Origin: Salinicola endophyticus
GTDB lineage: Bacteria; Pseudomonadota; Gammaproteobacteria; Pseudomonadales; Halomonadaceae
DNA length: 64,000 nucleotides
Direction: 5' to 3'
Assembly (NCBI RefSeq): GCF_003206575.1
Contig: NZ_PZJO01000003.1
Coordinates: 582,396-646,395 of the forward strand
Position 1 is the stretch's first letter; each line of letters opens with the position of its first letter. The notes under the pieces are model-generated. The model made no database searches and was not told the DNA's origin. It worked only from the letters and a program-made list of their open reading frames with translations. Positions 1 through 8,157 of this stretch are shown one piece after another. The position numbers and the translations under genes are program-made.

Positions 1-29
1 GCTGACTCGCACTCGATAGAGAGGGGAGA

Positions 30-452
30 CTAGAGGCCTGTGGGACCGACCTGCGGCACCGCGGCACCTTCACCGGCACCCTCGACCGCCGGGCCGGGGC
101 CGCTGTCCTGGTCGAGCTCGACGTCGGAGTCCATGTCACCGGACTTCTGGATGTCGACCACCTGGTCGTTGGCGAAGGTGAGCGTGACCCGCTTCTCCAC
201 TGTGCCGCCGTAGGCCTTGTCGAGATAGAAGACGTAGTCCCACTGGTCGGAGGAGAAGGGCGCTTCCATCAGCGGCGTTCCCATGACCTGAACGACCTGG
301 GCGCGGCTCATGCCGGTATGGAGCTGAGACACCATGTCCTGGGTAATGAGGTTGCCCTGGACGAGGTCGCGTTTGTAGACGCCAAAGTAGCTGCAGCCAG
401 CGATGAGCGACGCTGCGAGCACGAGTACGGCCGTTCTGATCAGGTTTTGCAT
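30..452 (-). CDS. bamE: Outer-membrane assembly lipoprotein BamE (OmlA/SmpA)
   Basis: Small lipoprotein of the BAM complex, which inserts beta-barrel proteins into the outer membrane. The 140-residue product starts at an ATG giving MQNLIRTAVLVLAASLIAGC, a type II signal peptide with lipobox LIAGC. It is followed by the SmpA/OmlA fold, recognisable from the VQGNLITQDMVSQL and GTPLMEAPF segments. The longer upstream reading frame has no signal-peptide logic, so the internal ATG is chosen. The C-terminal tail is acidic and low in complexity. It lies divergently from fur with only 72 bp between the starts, the omlA-fur arrangement known from Pseudomonas. Confidence 0.93.
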   Translation of the reverse strand: MQNLIRTAVLVLAASLIAGCSYFGVYKRDLVQGNLITQDMVSQLHTGMSRAQVVQVMGTPLMEAPFSSDQWDYVFYLDKAYGGTVEKRVTLTFANDQVVDIQKSGDMDSDVELDQDSGPGPAVEGAGEGAAVPQVGPTGL

Positions 453-524
453 TTGAGTCCGTCTTTCACTATCGTTGCGTGGATTGATCATACCCGACAC
501 GGGACGCCACTGCGAAGAGCGACC

Positions 525-974
525 ATGGCCGACGAAAACCAAGAATTGCGCAAGGCGGGACTCAAGGTCACTCTGCCGCGTGTCAAGATCCTGCAGATCC
601 TCGAAGCGACACGTATGGAAGAAGAGCTCCATATGAGTGCCGAGGACGTCTACAAGGCGCTGCTGGAGTCGGGAGAAGATGTCGGCCTCGCTACCGTATA
701 CCGTGTGCTGACTCAGTTCGAGGCCGCCGGCCTGGTGGTGCGTCACAATTTCGACGGCGGCCATGCCGTGTTCGAGATGACCCAGGAAGAGCACCATGAC
801 CATATGGTGGACCTGGAGTCCGGTGATATCGTCGAGTTCTACGACGAAGAGATCGAACGGCGCCAGCGCGAGATCGTCGAGGAGCACGGTTACGAACTGG
901 TCGAGCATGCACTGGTGCTCTACGTTCGCCCGCGCGGCTCCAAGGCGACACGTCAGGACAGCAGCAAGAAGTAA
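525..974 (+). CDS. fur: Ferric uptake regulator Fur
   Basis: Iron-responsive DNA-binding repressor of 149 residues, the usual Fur length. The ATG at 525 gives MADENQELRKAGLKVTLPR, the standard Fur N-terminus; the upstream extension of the frame overlaps bamE and is discarded. An N-terminal winged helix (LATVYRVLTQFEAAGLV) is followed by the metal-binding HHDHM segment and an H/E-rich dimerisation domain. The CxxC structural-zinc pair of some Fur proteins is not visible. A perfect hairpin terminator follows. Its likely targets include the iron ABC operon in this window, which has a Fur-box-like site upstream. Confidence 0.95.
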   Translation: MADENQELRKAGLKVTLPRVKILQILEATRMEEELHMSAEDVYKALLESGEDVGLATVYRVLTQFEAAGLVVRHNFDGGHAVFEMTQEEHHDHMVDLESGDIVEFYDEEIERRQREIVEEHGYELVEHALVLYVRPRGSKATRQDSSKK

Positions 975-1030
975 AATGGCCGCGGCCAGGCGCCCACGGC
1001 GCTTGCCGGACGGAAACGACGAATATCATC

Positions 1031-1060
1031 AAAACGCCGACCCCCAGGGGTCGGCGTTTT
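1031..1060. terminator. Bidirectional intrinsic terminator between fur and recN
   Basis: AAAACGCCGACCCC pairs with GGGGTCGGCGTTTT around a very short loop. There is a T run on the plus strand and an A run on the other side, so the hairpin can end both fur and the converging recN transcript. Confidence 0.85.
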
Positions 1061-1154
1061 GCGTCTGTGTATGCGTGTCATGCCGAAGGCGAGGGCATGT
1101 GTGATGGTGTGAGTGATGAACGATGGTGGGGCGGCGTGAACGCCGCCAGGGCGC

Positions 1155-2828
1155 TCAGTGCGCCCCGGTCTGGCTCGCCGCCAGCATCTCGCGGGCGTGG
1201 GCCAGGGTGCGCTCGGAGAGCTTGACGCCGCCGAGCATACGCGCGATCTCGCGCACTCTGCCTGCCTCGTCGAGCTGCGCCATCCGGGTGCGGGTGGCCT
1301 CGTCGCTCGACTGCTTCTCGATATGCAGGTGCTGGTGCGCCTGGGCGGCGACCTGCGGCAGGTGGGTCACGGTCATGATCTGGGCCTTGTGGCCCAGCCG
1401 GCGCAGCAGCTGGCCGACGATCTCGGCGGTGGCGCCGGAGATACCGACGTCGACCTCGTCGAATACCAGCGTGGCCAGGGTGCTGTGGCTGGCCGCCACC
1501 ACCTGGATCGCAAGGCTGACGCGGGAGAGCTCACCGCCTGAGGCGACCTTGGCCAGCGGTCGCGGTGGCTGGCCGGGGTTGGCGCTGATCAGCAGGCTGA
1601 CGCGGTCGACCCCGTGGGGCTGCGGCGTCTCCAGCGGGGTGACCTCGACCGCGAAGCGTGCCTTCTCCATGCCCAGGAAGGCGAGCTGCTCCTGCACCTG
1701 ACGGGCGAACTCGGTGGCGCTGGTCTGGCGCGCCTCGCTGATCTGGCGGGCGGCGTCGCGGTAGTGCTGGCGCGTCTCCTCGAGTCGCGCGCGCAGGCTG
1801 TCGAGATCCTCGTCGCCGCCCTCGAGGGTCGCCAGCTCGGCACTCAGGCGCTGGTGCAGCTCGACCAGCTCGTCGGGCATGACGTGGTGCTTGCGGGCGA
1901 TGCGATGAATCTCGCCGAGGCGCTCGTCGACCCATGCCAGCCGCTGCGGATCGAGCTCGGTGGACTCGACGAAGTGGTGCAGTTCGCGGGCCGCCTCCTC
2001 GAGCTGGATCTGGGCATCATTGAGCATGCCGAGCGCTTCCGCCAGGCTGCCGCGGTCGCTGCCCGGCACCCGTGACAGGCGCGTGTGCGCCTGCAGCAGC
2101 AGGCCCAGCGCGCCGCCCTCGTCATGGTCGCAGCAGTCGGCGGCGAACTGCGCCTCGCGCAGGCTCTCCTCGAGGTGCGCCAGGGTCTCCTGCTCCTGCT
2201 CCAGCGCTTCCAGTTCGTCCGCCTGCAGGGCCAGCTGATCCAGCTCCTCCACCTGATAGCGCAGCAGCTGGCGCTTGGCCTCGCGCTCTTCGTCGTTCTC
2301 GCTGCGCTGGCGATACTGCTTGCGCAGGCTCTGCCACTGGCGGTGCAGCGCCGCCAGCTCGTCCACCGCGCGGCGCTGGCCGGCGGCGTCATCGAGCAGG
2401 CGACGGTGGGTCTCCTCGTTGAGCAGCGCTTGGTGGGCGTGCTGACTGTGGACGTCGATCAGGCACTCGCCGAGCTCGCGCAGATCGGCGATGGTGCAGG
2501 GCTGGCCGTTGATCCACGCCTTGGAGCGCCCGGACGCGGTGACCACCCGGCGCAGCAGGCACTCCTCGCTCGGCAGTTCGCGCGCGGCGAGCCAGGCCCG
2601 CGCCTCGGCGCGGCCGCTGAGATCGAAGCGTGCGCTGAGATCGGCGCGTTCGGCACCGTGCCGCACGCCGCCGGCATCGGCGCGTTCGCCCAGGCAGAGC
2701 CCGAGGGCACCGAGCAGGATCGACTTGCCCGCCCCGGTCTCGCCGGTGATGGCGGTCATGCCGGCCTGGAACTCCAGGTCGAGGGTGTCGACGATGGCGA
2801 AGTCGCGAATGGCGAGTTGGATCAGCAT
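1155..2828 (-). CDS. recN: DNA repair ATPase RecN
   Basis: SMC-like ATPase acting in recombinational double-strand-break repair. The 557-residue product has an N-terminal Walker A (GETGAGKS, about residues 29-36), a long central coiled coil rich in E, Q, R and L, an ABC signature near ASGGELSRV, and a Walker B segment VFDEVDVGISG. The length matches the family. The start MLIQLAIRDFAIVD follows a GGGAGG ribosome site. A LexA box overlaps the -10 element upstream, so SOS induction is expected. The neighbouring fur/bamE pair is conserved with recN in related genomes. Confidence 0.95.
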   Translation of the reverse strand: MLIQLAIRDFAIVDTLDLEFQAGMTAITGETGAGKSILLGALGLCLGERADAGGVRHGAERADLSARFDLSGRAEARAWLAARELPSEECLLRRVVTASGRSKAWINGQPCTIADLRELGECLIDVHSQHAHQALLNEETHRRLLDDAAGQRRAVDELAALHRQWQSLRKQYRQRSENDEEREAKRQLLRYQVEELDQLALQADELEALEQEQETLAHLEESLREAQFAADCCDHDEGGALGLLLQAHTRLSRVPGSDRGSLAEALGMLNDAQIQLEEAARELHHFVESTELDPQRLAWVDERLGEIHRIARKHHVMPDELVELHQRLSAELATLEGGDEDLDSLRARLEETRQHYRDAARQISEARQTSATEFARQVQEQLAFLGMEKARFAVEVTPLETPQPHGVDRVSLLISANPGQPPRPLAKVASGGELSRVSLAIQVVAASHSTLATLVFDEVDVGISGATAEIVGQLLRRLGHKAQIMTVTHLPQVAAQAHQHLHIEKQSSDEATRTRMAQLDEAGRVREIARMLGGVKLSERTLAHAREMLAASQTGAH

Positions 2829-2865
2829 GCTGCCTCCCGAGGATCGATGGCGGCCATACAGTGGT

Positions 2866-2901
2866 CTGTTCGTTTATACAGTAGTCGGTTCGGCGCTTCA
2901 A
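2866..2901 (-). promoter_or_regulatory. SOS promoter of recN: LexA box over sigma-70 elements
   Basis: The minus strand reads CTGTATAAACGAACAG (2881-2866), an exact CTG-N10-CAG LexA site. It overlaps a -10 TATAAA (2878-2873) that sits 17 nt from a -35 TTGAAG (2901-2896). The geometry predicts that LexA blocks the polymerase at recN. Confidence 0.82.
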
Positions 2902-2964
2902 TCCACCTCGCGGTGCCTGATGGACGCGTGTCGCCTGTCGGCGTTCACGCAAAGCGCACCAACG

Positions 2965-2992
2965 CTTGAGATCGTGGCGGGCAGCCCCATAT
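2965..2992 (+). promoter_or_regulatory. Sigma-32 heat-shock promoter of grpE
   Basis: CTTGAGA (2965-2971), a 13-nt spacer, then CCCCATAT (2985-2992) match the RpoH consensus CTTGAAA/CCCCATNT. The 5' leader would be about 160 nt. The 2829-3161 gap otherwise holds the recN promoter and no gene. Confidence 0.82.
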
Positions 2993-3161
2993 AGGCAGTC
3001 ACTTGGACGTCAATAGCGATCGTCGATGACGCAGGCGCCGAGCAGACCCTACGCGGAAGCGTCGCCATGGTGTGACGCTGCCCGGCCCAGGGGCTCGCCG
3101 GTGCTGCGCCGACGCTGTCTTCATACTGGTGCTTTCATCACATCTATATCGGGAGAGACTC

Positions 3162-3785
3162 ATGTCCAGAGATCCGCAGAAGCCCGTCGACGAAGAGATC
3201 GAGCGCGCCGAGCGCGACGGTGAACCGCAGCCGACCCAGGCGCCGCTCGAGGGCGATCTCGACGCGGTCGCCGACGAGCTCGAGCACGAGCCGGGCGAGA
3301 ACGGCGGTGACGCCAACCCCGAGGCAGAAGTGCTGGCCGCGCGGGTGGAGGAGCTGGAGCAGGCGCTCACCGAGGCCAAGGATCAGTCGATGCGTGCCGC
3401 CGCCGAGGCCCAGAATGCCCGCCGGCGCGCCGAGCAGGATGCCGAGAAGGCCAGGAAGTTCGCGCTGGAGAAGTTCGTCAAGGAGCTGCTGCCGGTGGTC
3501 GACAGCCTGGAGAAGGGGCTGGAGAGCATGCAGGAGGTCGACGAGACCCACCGCGAAGGGGTGTCGATGACCCTGAAGATGCAGCTCGACGTGCTCGCCA
3601 AGTTCGGCGTCGAGCAGATCGACCCGCAGGGTGAACCGTTCGATCCGCAGTTCCACGAGGCGATGAGCATGGTGCCCAATCCGGAACTCGACCCCAACAC
3701 GGTCATGGATGTGATGCAGAAGGGTTACACCCTGAACGGGCGGCTGGTGCGGCCGGCGATGGTCATCGTCAGCAAGTCGGCCTGA
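3162..3785 (+). CDS. grpE: Nucleotide exchange factor GrpE
   Basis: Co-chaperone that releases ADP from DnaK. The 207-residue product starts at the ATG behind GGGAGAG, giving [12 protein letters not shown]. An acidic disordered head is followed by a coiled-coil segment ([14 protein letters not shown]) and the conserved C-terminal beta domain with [16 protein letters not shown] and [18 protein letters not shown]. The longer upstream reading frame lacks a comparable ribosome site. It lies ahead of dnaK and dnaJ, and each of the grpE and dnaK genes has its own sigma-32 promoter. Confidence 0.96.
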   Translation: MSRDPQKPVDEEIERAERDGEPQPTQAPLEGDLDAVADELEHEPGENGGDANPEAEVLAARVEELEQALTEAKDQSMRAAAEAQNARRRAEQDAEKARKFALEKFVKELLPVVDSLEKGLESMQEVDETHREGVSMTLKMQLDVLAKFGVEQIDPQGEPFDPQFHEAMSMVPNPELDPNTVMDVMQKGYTLNGRLVRPAMVIVSKSA

Positions 3786-3805
3786 CGCAATCTGGGCCGG
3801 CGGGG

Positions 3806-3833
3806 CTTGAAAGGCGCCCGAAAGCCCCCAGAT
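3806..3833 (+). promoter_or_regulatory. Sigma-32 heat-shock promoter of dnaK
   Basis: CTTGAAA (3806-3812), 13-nt spacer, CCCCAGAT (3826-3833): a near-perfect RpoH promoter inside the grpE-dnaK gap. Confidence 0.85.
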
Positions 3834-3907
3834 AGCAGTCAATCGCGCGACACGCGCCGCCAAGACAACGTATCGAATCGTCAACGAATTGTTAGAGGTG
3901 AGGAATT

Positions 3908-5848
3908 ATGGGACGCATCATCGGTATCGACCTGGGTACGACCAACTCCTGCGTCGCCGTGCTCGACGGTGACAAGACTCGCGTGATCGAGAACGCCGAA
4001 GGCGCTCGCACCACGCCGTCGATCATTGGCTACACCGACGACGGCGAGACTCTTGTCGGTCAGGCGGCCAAGCGTCAGGCGGTCACCAACCCGACCAACA
4101 CGCTCTACGCCGTCAAGCGTCTGATCGGCCGCAAGTTCAAGGACGACGTCGTCCAGAAGGACATCAAGATGGTGCCCTACCGCATCGTCGAGGCCGACAA
4201 CGGCGACGCCTGGGTGCAGGTGAACGACAAGAAGCTGGCACCGCCGCAGGTCAGCGCGGAAGTGCTCAAGAAGATGAAGAAGACCGCCGAGGACTATCTC
4301 GGTGAAGAAGTGACCGAAGCGGTCATCACCGTGCCGGCTTACTTCAACGACTCTCAGCGTCAGGCGACCAAGGATGCCGGCCGCATCGCCGGTCTCGAGG
4401 TCAAGCGCATCATCAACGAGCCGACCGCGGCTGCGCTGGCTTACGGTATGGACCGTTCCACCGGCGACCGCACCATCGCGGTCTACGACCTGGGTGGCGG
4501 TACCTTTGACATCTCGATCATCGAAGTGGCCGATGTCGACGGCGAGAAGCAGTTCGAGGTGCTGGCGACCAACGGTGACACCTTCCTGGGTGGCGAGGAC
4601 TTCGACCTCAAGCTGATCGACTACCTGGTGCAGCAGTTCAAGAGCGATTCGGGCATCGACCTGTCCGGCGACAGCCTGGCCATGCAGCGTCTGAAGGAAG
4701 CTGCCGAGAAGGCCAAGATCGAGCTCTCCTCGGCCCAGCAGACCGAAGTCAATCTGCCCTACATCACCGCCGACAACACCGGTCCCAAGCACCTGGCGAT
4801 CAAGGTCACCCGGGCCAAGCTCGAGTCGCTGGTCGAAGATCTGGTCAGCCGTTCGCTGGGTCCGTGCAAGACCGCCATGGACGATGCCGGTCTCTCCAAC
4901 AGCGAGATCCACGACGTCATCCTGGTGGGCGGCCAGACCCGCATGCCGCTGGTGCAGCAGAAGGTCGCCGAGTTCTTCGGCAAGGACGCCCGCAAGGACG
5001 TCAACCCGGACGAAGCCGTGGCCATGGGTGCTGCGATTCAGGGCGGCGTGCTCGGCGGTGACGTCAAGGACGTACTGCTCCTCGACGTGACCCCGCTGAC
5101 GCTGGGTATCGAGACCCTGGGTGGCGTGATGACGCCGCTGATCGAGAAGAACACCACGATCCCGACCAAGAAGACCCAGACCTTCTCGACCGCCGAAGAC
5201 AACCAGACCGCCGTGACCATCCACGCGCTGCAGGGTGAGCGCAAGCAGGCGGCACAGAACAAGTCGCTGGGTCGCTTCGACCTCGCCGACATTCCGCCGG
5301 CACCGCGCGGCGTGCCGCAGATCGAAGTCGCCTTCGATCTCGACGCCAACGGTATCCTCAACATCACGGCCAAGGACAAGGCGACCGGCAAAGAGCAGTC
5401 GATCGTGATCAAGTCCTCCAGCGGTCTCTCCGACGATGAGATCGATCAGATGGTCAAGGATGCCGAGGCACACGAGGCCGAGGACAAGAAGTTCGAAGAG
5501 CTGGTGGCCCTGCGCAACCAGGCTGACGGCATGATCCACGCTTCGCGCAAGACGCTGGAAGAGGCTGGTGACAAGGTCGACGCCGACGAGAAGAGCAAGA
5601 TCGAGACCGCCATCAGCGAGCTCGAAGAAGCGCTCAAGGGTGACGACAAGGACGCCATCCAGGGCAAGCTCGACGCGCTCACCGAAGCGTCCGGCAACCT
5701 GGCGCAGAAGATGTACGCCGAGCAGGGCGAAGGCGCCGGTCAGGAAGCGGGTGCCCAGGCCGACGACGCCCAGGCCAGCGGCAAGAAAGAGGATGACGTG
5801 GTTGACGCCGAGTTCGAGGAAGTCAACGACGATCAGAAAAAGCAATAA
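3908..5848 (+). CDS. dnaK: Hsp70 chaperone DnaK
   Basis: ATP-dependent chaperone of 646 residues, the normal length. The N-terminal ATPase domain shows [13 protein letters not shown] (residues 5-17), [10 protein letters not shown] and [11 protein letters not shown]. The linker [15 protein letters not shown] leads into the substrate-binding domain and a helical lid. The C-terminus is the acidic tail typical of proteobacterial DnaK ([10 protein letters not shown]). Start ATG follows GAGGTGAGGA. It works with GrpE upstream and DnaJ downstream. Confidence 0.98.
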   Translation: MGRIIGIDLGTTNSCVAVLDGDKTRVIENAEGARTTPSIIGYTDDGETLVGQAAKRQAVTNPTNTLYAVKRLIGRKFKDDVVQKDIKMVPYRIVEADNGDAWVQVNDKKLAPPQVSAEVLKKMKKTAEDYLGEEVTEAVITVPAYFNDSQRQATKDAGRIAGLEVKRIINEPTAAALAYGMDRSTGDRTIAVYDLGGGTFDISIIEVADVDGEKQFEVLATNGDTFLGGEDFDLKLIDYLVQQFKSDSGIDLSGDSLAMQRLKEAAEKAKIELSSAQQTEVNLPYITADNTGPKHLAIKVTRAKLESLVEDLVSRSLGPCKTAMDDAGLSNSEIHDVILVGGQTRMPLVQQKVAEFFGKDARKDVNPDEAVAMGAAIQGGVLGGDVKDVLLLDVTPLTLGIETLGGVMTPLIEKNTTIPTKKTQTFSTAEDNQTAVTIHALQGERKQAAQNKSLGRFDLADIPPAPRGVPQIEVAFDLDANGILNITAKDKATGKEQSIVIKSSSGLSDDEIDQMVKDAEAHEAEDKKFEELVALRNQADGMIHASRKTLEEAGDKVDADEKSKIETAISELEEALKGDDKDAIQGKLDALTEASGNLAQKMYAEQGEGAGQEAGAQADDAQASGKKEDDVVDAEFEEVNDDQKKQ

Positions 5849-5880
5849 TCACGACGTCTGACGTCGTGTGACGGCAGCAG

Positions 5881-5910
5881 CGCGGGAGCCCGACACGACT
5901 CCCGCGTTGT
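5881..5910 (+). terminator. Attenuator-like hairpin between dnaK and dnaJ
   Basis: CGCGGGAG pairs with CTCCCGCG around a 10-nt loop, followed by a weak T-rich stretch (TTGTCGTTT). It probably reduces read-through from dnaK into dnaJ or marks an mRNA processing site rather than fully terminating. Confidence 0.5.
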
Positions 5911-5946
5911 CGTTTGCACGGCATCGATACGGAGGCGAACAACGTC

Positions 5947-7098
5947 ATGTCCAAGCGTGACTACTACGAAGTGCTGGGCGTCGACAAGGGCGCCGACGGC
6001 AAGGAGATCAAGAAGGCCTATCGCCGGCTGGCACAGAAGTACCATCCGGACCGCAATCCGGACGACCAGCAGGCCGCGGAGAAATTCCGCGAGGTCTCCG
6101 ACGCCTACGAGGTGCTGTCCGACGACCAGAAGCGCGCGGCCTATGACCAGTTCGGCCATGCCGGCGTCGATGGCCAGGCCGGTGGCGGTTTCGGCGGCGG
6201 CGGTTTCGGCGGTGCCGGAGCGGGTGGCTTCAGCGACATCTTCGGCGATGTCTTCGGCGATATCTTCGGTGGCGGCGGCGGTGGTCGGCGCAACCCCAAC
6301 GCGCCCCAGCGCGGCAGCGATCTGCGCTACAACCTGGAGCTCGATCTCGAGGACGCCGTCTTCGGCACCACCGTCGACATCCGCGTGCCGCGTCATATCG
6401 AGTGCGAGCACTGCGACGGCAGCGGCGCCGAGCCGGGGTCGAGCAAGGAGACCTGCCCGACCTGTCACGGCCAGGGTCAGGTGCGCATGCAGCAGGGCTT
6501 CTTCGCCGTGCAGCAGACCTGCCCCACCTGCCACGGCAGCGGCCAGGTGATCAAGGTGCCGTGTCGCAAGTGCCACGGCGAAGGCCGCGTACGCGAGACG
6601 CGCACACTGTCGGTGAAGATCCCGGCCGGGGTGGATACCGGCGACCGCATTCGTCTCAACGGCGAGGGCGAGTCCGGGCTCAACGGTGGTCCGGCGGGCG
6701 ACCTCTACGTCCAGGCCGACATCAAGCCGCACCCGATCTTCGAGCGCGACGGGCGCCATCTGCACTGCGAAGTGCCGATCAACTTCGTCGACGCTGCCCT
6801 GGGTGGCGAGCTTGAGGTGCCGACCCTGGAGGGCCGTGTCAAGCTCAAGATCCCCCCCGAGACCCAGACCGGCAAGCTGTTCCGGCTGCGTGGCAAGGGC
6901 GTCAAGCCGGTGCGCGGCGGCCCCGCCGGCGATCTGCTGTGCAAGGTCGTGGTGGAAACCCCGGTCAACCTCTCCGAGGAGCAGAAAGAGCTGCTGCGCA
7001 AGTTCCAGGAGAGCCTGGGTAGTGCCAGCCGCCATTCGCCCAAGAAAGAGGGCTGGTTCGACGGCGTCAAACGCTTCTTCGAAGATATGAAGCCCTGA
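5947..7098 (+). CDS. dnaJ: Hsp40 co-chaperone DnaJ
   Basis: Type I J-protein of 383 residues that stimulates DnaK ATPase. The J domain carries the HPD motif at about residues 33-35. A Gly/Phe-rich region follows, then four CxxCxGxG zinc motifs ([32 protein letters not shown]) and the C-terminal substrate-binding domains. The ATG at 5947 follows GGAGG and gives [12 protein letters not shown]; the 11 extra upstream codons lack a ribosome site. An intrinsic terminator follows. In Pseudomonas the next gene is dapB, but here a 15-kb block intervenes. Confidence 0.97.
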   Translation: MSKRDYYEVLGVDKGADGKEIKKAYRRLAQKYHPDRNPDDQQAAEKFREVSDAYEVLSDDQKRAAYDQFGHAGVDGQAGGGFGGGGFGGAGAGGFSDIFGDVFGDIFGGGGGGRRNPNAPQRGSDLRYNLELDLEDAVFGTTVDIRVPRHIECEHCDGSGAEPGSSKETCPTCHGQGQVRMQQGFFAVQQTCPTCHGSGQVIKVPCRKCHGEGRVRETRTLSVKIPAGVDTGDRIRLNGEGESGLNGGPAGDLYVQADIKPHPIFERDGRHLHCEVPINFVDAALGGELEVPTLEGRVKLKIPPETQTGKLFRLRGKGVKPVRGGPAGDLLCKVVVETPVNLSEEQKELLRKFQESLGSASRHSPKKEGWFDGVKRFFEDMKP

Positions 7099-7147
7099 TC
7101 CGAGCGCGCCGATCCTGGCGCGCGGGTCATGACCTTCGGATCCTGCC

Positions 7148-7183
7148 AAAGCCCCGTCCGGTTTCGCCCGGGCGGGGCTTTTT
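7148..7183 (+). terminator. Intrinsic terminator of dnaJ
   Basis: AAAGCCCCG-T-CCGG pairs with CCGG-G-CGGGGCTTT and is followed by a T run, ending the grpE-dnaK-dnaJ region. Confidence 0.88.
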
Positions 7184-7237
7184 CTGTGTGGTCGTGGGCG
7201 CTACAGTCGAGGGTCTCACCCTGGAGATGGCATCATC

Positions 7238-7861
7238 ATGGATCCGCTCACCTTTGCCCTGGCCGCGCTGGGCTTCGCTTATCTGCCTGGGCCGGCCATG
7301 CTCTATACCGCCGCGCAGACCCTGGGGCGTGGCAAGCGCGCCGGCTGGTTCGCGGTACTGGGCGTGCATCTTGGCTGCTACGTGCATGTGGTGGCGGCGA
7401 CGCTGGGGCTGGCGGCGCTGTTTGCGGCAGTGCCACCGGCCTATGTGGCGATGAAGGTGATTGGCGGGGTGTATCTGCTCTGGGCGGGTGTACGGCTGTG
7501 GCGTCAGGGCCTGGGGGGCGAGGCGCCGCAGCTCGACTCACACGCCAGCGCACGGCGAGTGCTGCGTGACAGTTTCCTGGTCGAGGTGCTCAACCCCAAG
7601 ACCGCGCTGTTTTTCGTCGCCTTTCTGCCGCAGTTCGTGCAGCCCCAGGCCGATCTCGCCATGACCTGGCAACTGCTCGGCCTGGGTGTGGCCTCCAACC
7701 TGATCTTCTCCTCCGCCGACGTGGTCACGGTACTGCTGGCGGCGCCGCTGCGGCGTTGGTTCACCGCCGGCAATAGCCGCGGTTCGCGCTGGCTGCAGCG
7801 GCTCGGCGGTGGTGTGCTGGGTGGTCTGGGCGTCAATACCCTGGTCCACGCCAGCCGCTAG
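7238..7861 (+). CDS. LysE/RhtB-family amino-acid exporter
   Basis: Predicted inner-membrane exporter of 207 residues with about six hydrophobic segments. The N-terminal MDPLTFALAALGFAYLPGPA contains the family's P-G-P signature. GVYLLWAGVRLW and EVLNPKTALFFVAFLPQFV are also characteristic of LysE/RhtB proteins. The substrate cannot be told from sequence; homoserine, threonine, lysine or leucine are the known family substrates. Its stop overlaps the stop region of fdsD on the other strand by 4 bp, so the two are convergent. It is the first gene of the accessory block after the dnaJ terminator. Confidence 0.85.
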   Translation: MDPLTFALAALGFAYLPGPAMLYTAAQTLGRGKRAGWFAVLGVHLGCYVHVVAATLGLAALFAAVPPAYVAMKVIGGVYLLWAGVRLWRQGLGGEAPQLDSHASARRVLRDSFLVEVLNPKTALFFVAFLPQFVQPQADLAMTWQLLGLGVASNLIFSSADVVTVLLAAPLRRWFTAGNSRGSRWLQRLGGGVLGGLGVNTLVHASR

Positions 7862-8121
7862 CCCGCGTCCGAGGTCTCCTCCCAATCCTTGACCGTCGTC
7901 GAGAGTGCCTTGAGCCGCTCGACGGCCAGCTTCGACACCGGGTCGAGCTGGCTGCCGTCCTCTTCGGCGTAGGCGATGATGTCGCGCTTCATCGGGCGCG
8001 CCCAGAACTTCTTGAGATGGGTGGCGACCTGCTCGGCCGCCTGGGTGTCGTCGCCGTGATGGCGGTTGTTGAGGCTGATCTGGTTGATCATCTTGATCAA
8101 CGATGCCGTGTTATCGCTCAT
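7858..8121 (-). CDS. fdsD: Formate dehydrogenase delta subunit FdsD
   Basis: Small (87-residue) accessory subunit of soluble NAD-dependent formate dehydrogenase. It shows the family pattern LIKMINQISLNN, an A-A-E-x-V-A-T-H-L block, and FWARPMKRDI. It is the last gene of the fdsGBAD operon, 36 bp after fdsA. In other bacteria FdsD is needed for active enzyme, probably during assembly. The usual fdsC gene, which lies between fdsA and fdsD elsewhere, is missing and there is no space for it. Confidence 0.88.
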   Translation of the reverse strand: MSDNTASLIKMINQISLNNRHHGDDTQAAEQVATHLKKFWARPMKRDIIAYAEEDGSQLDPVSKLAVERLKALSTTVKDWEETSDAG

Positions 8122-8157
8122 GTCCGTCTCTCCCCGGTTGGCCGACTCCTGCCGCGC

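Noticed and set aside
3881..5845. 654-codon open frame antisense to dnaK
   Set aside because: GC-rich third positions of dnaK create a mirror frame; its product is low in complexity (V, L, D, G, H rich) with no family resemblance.
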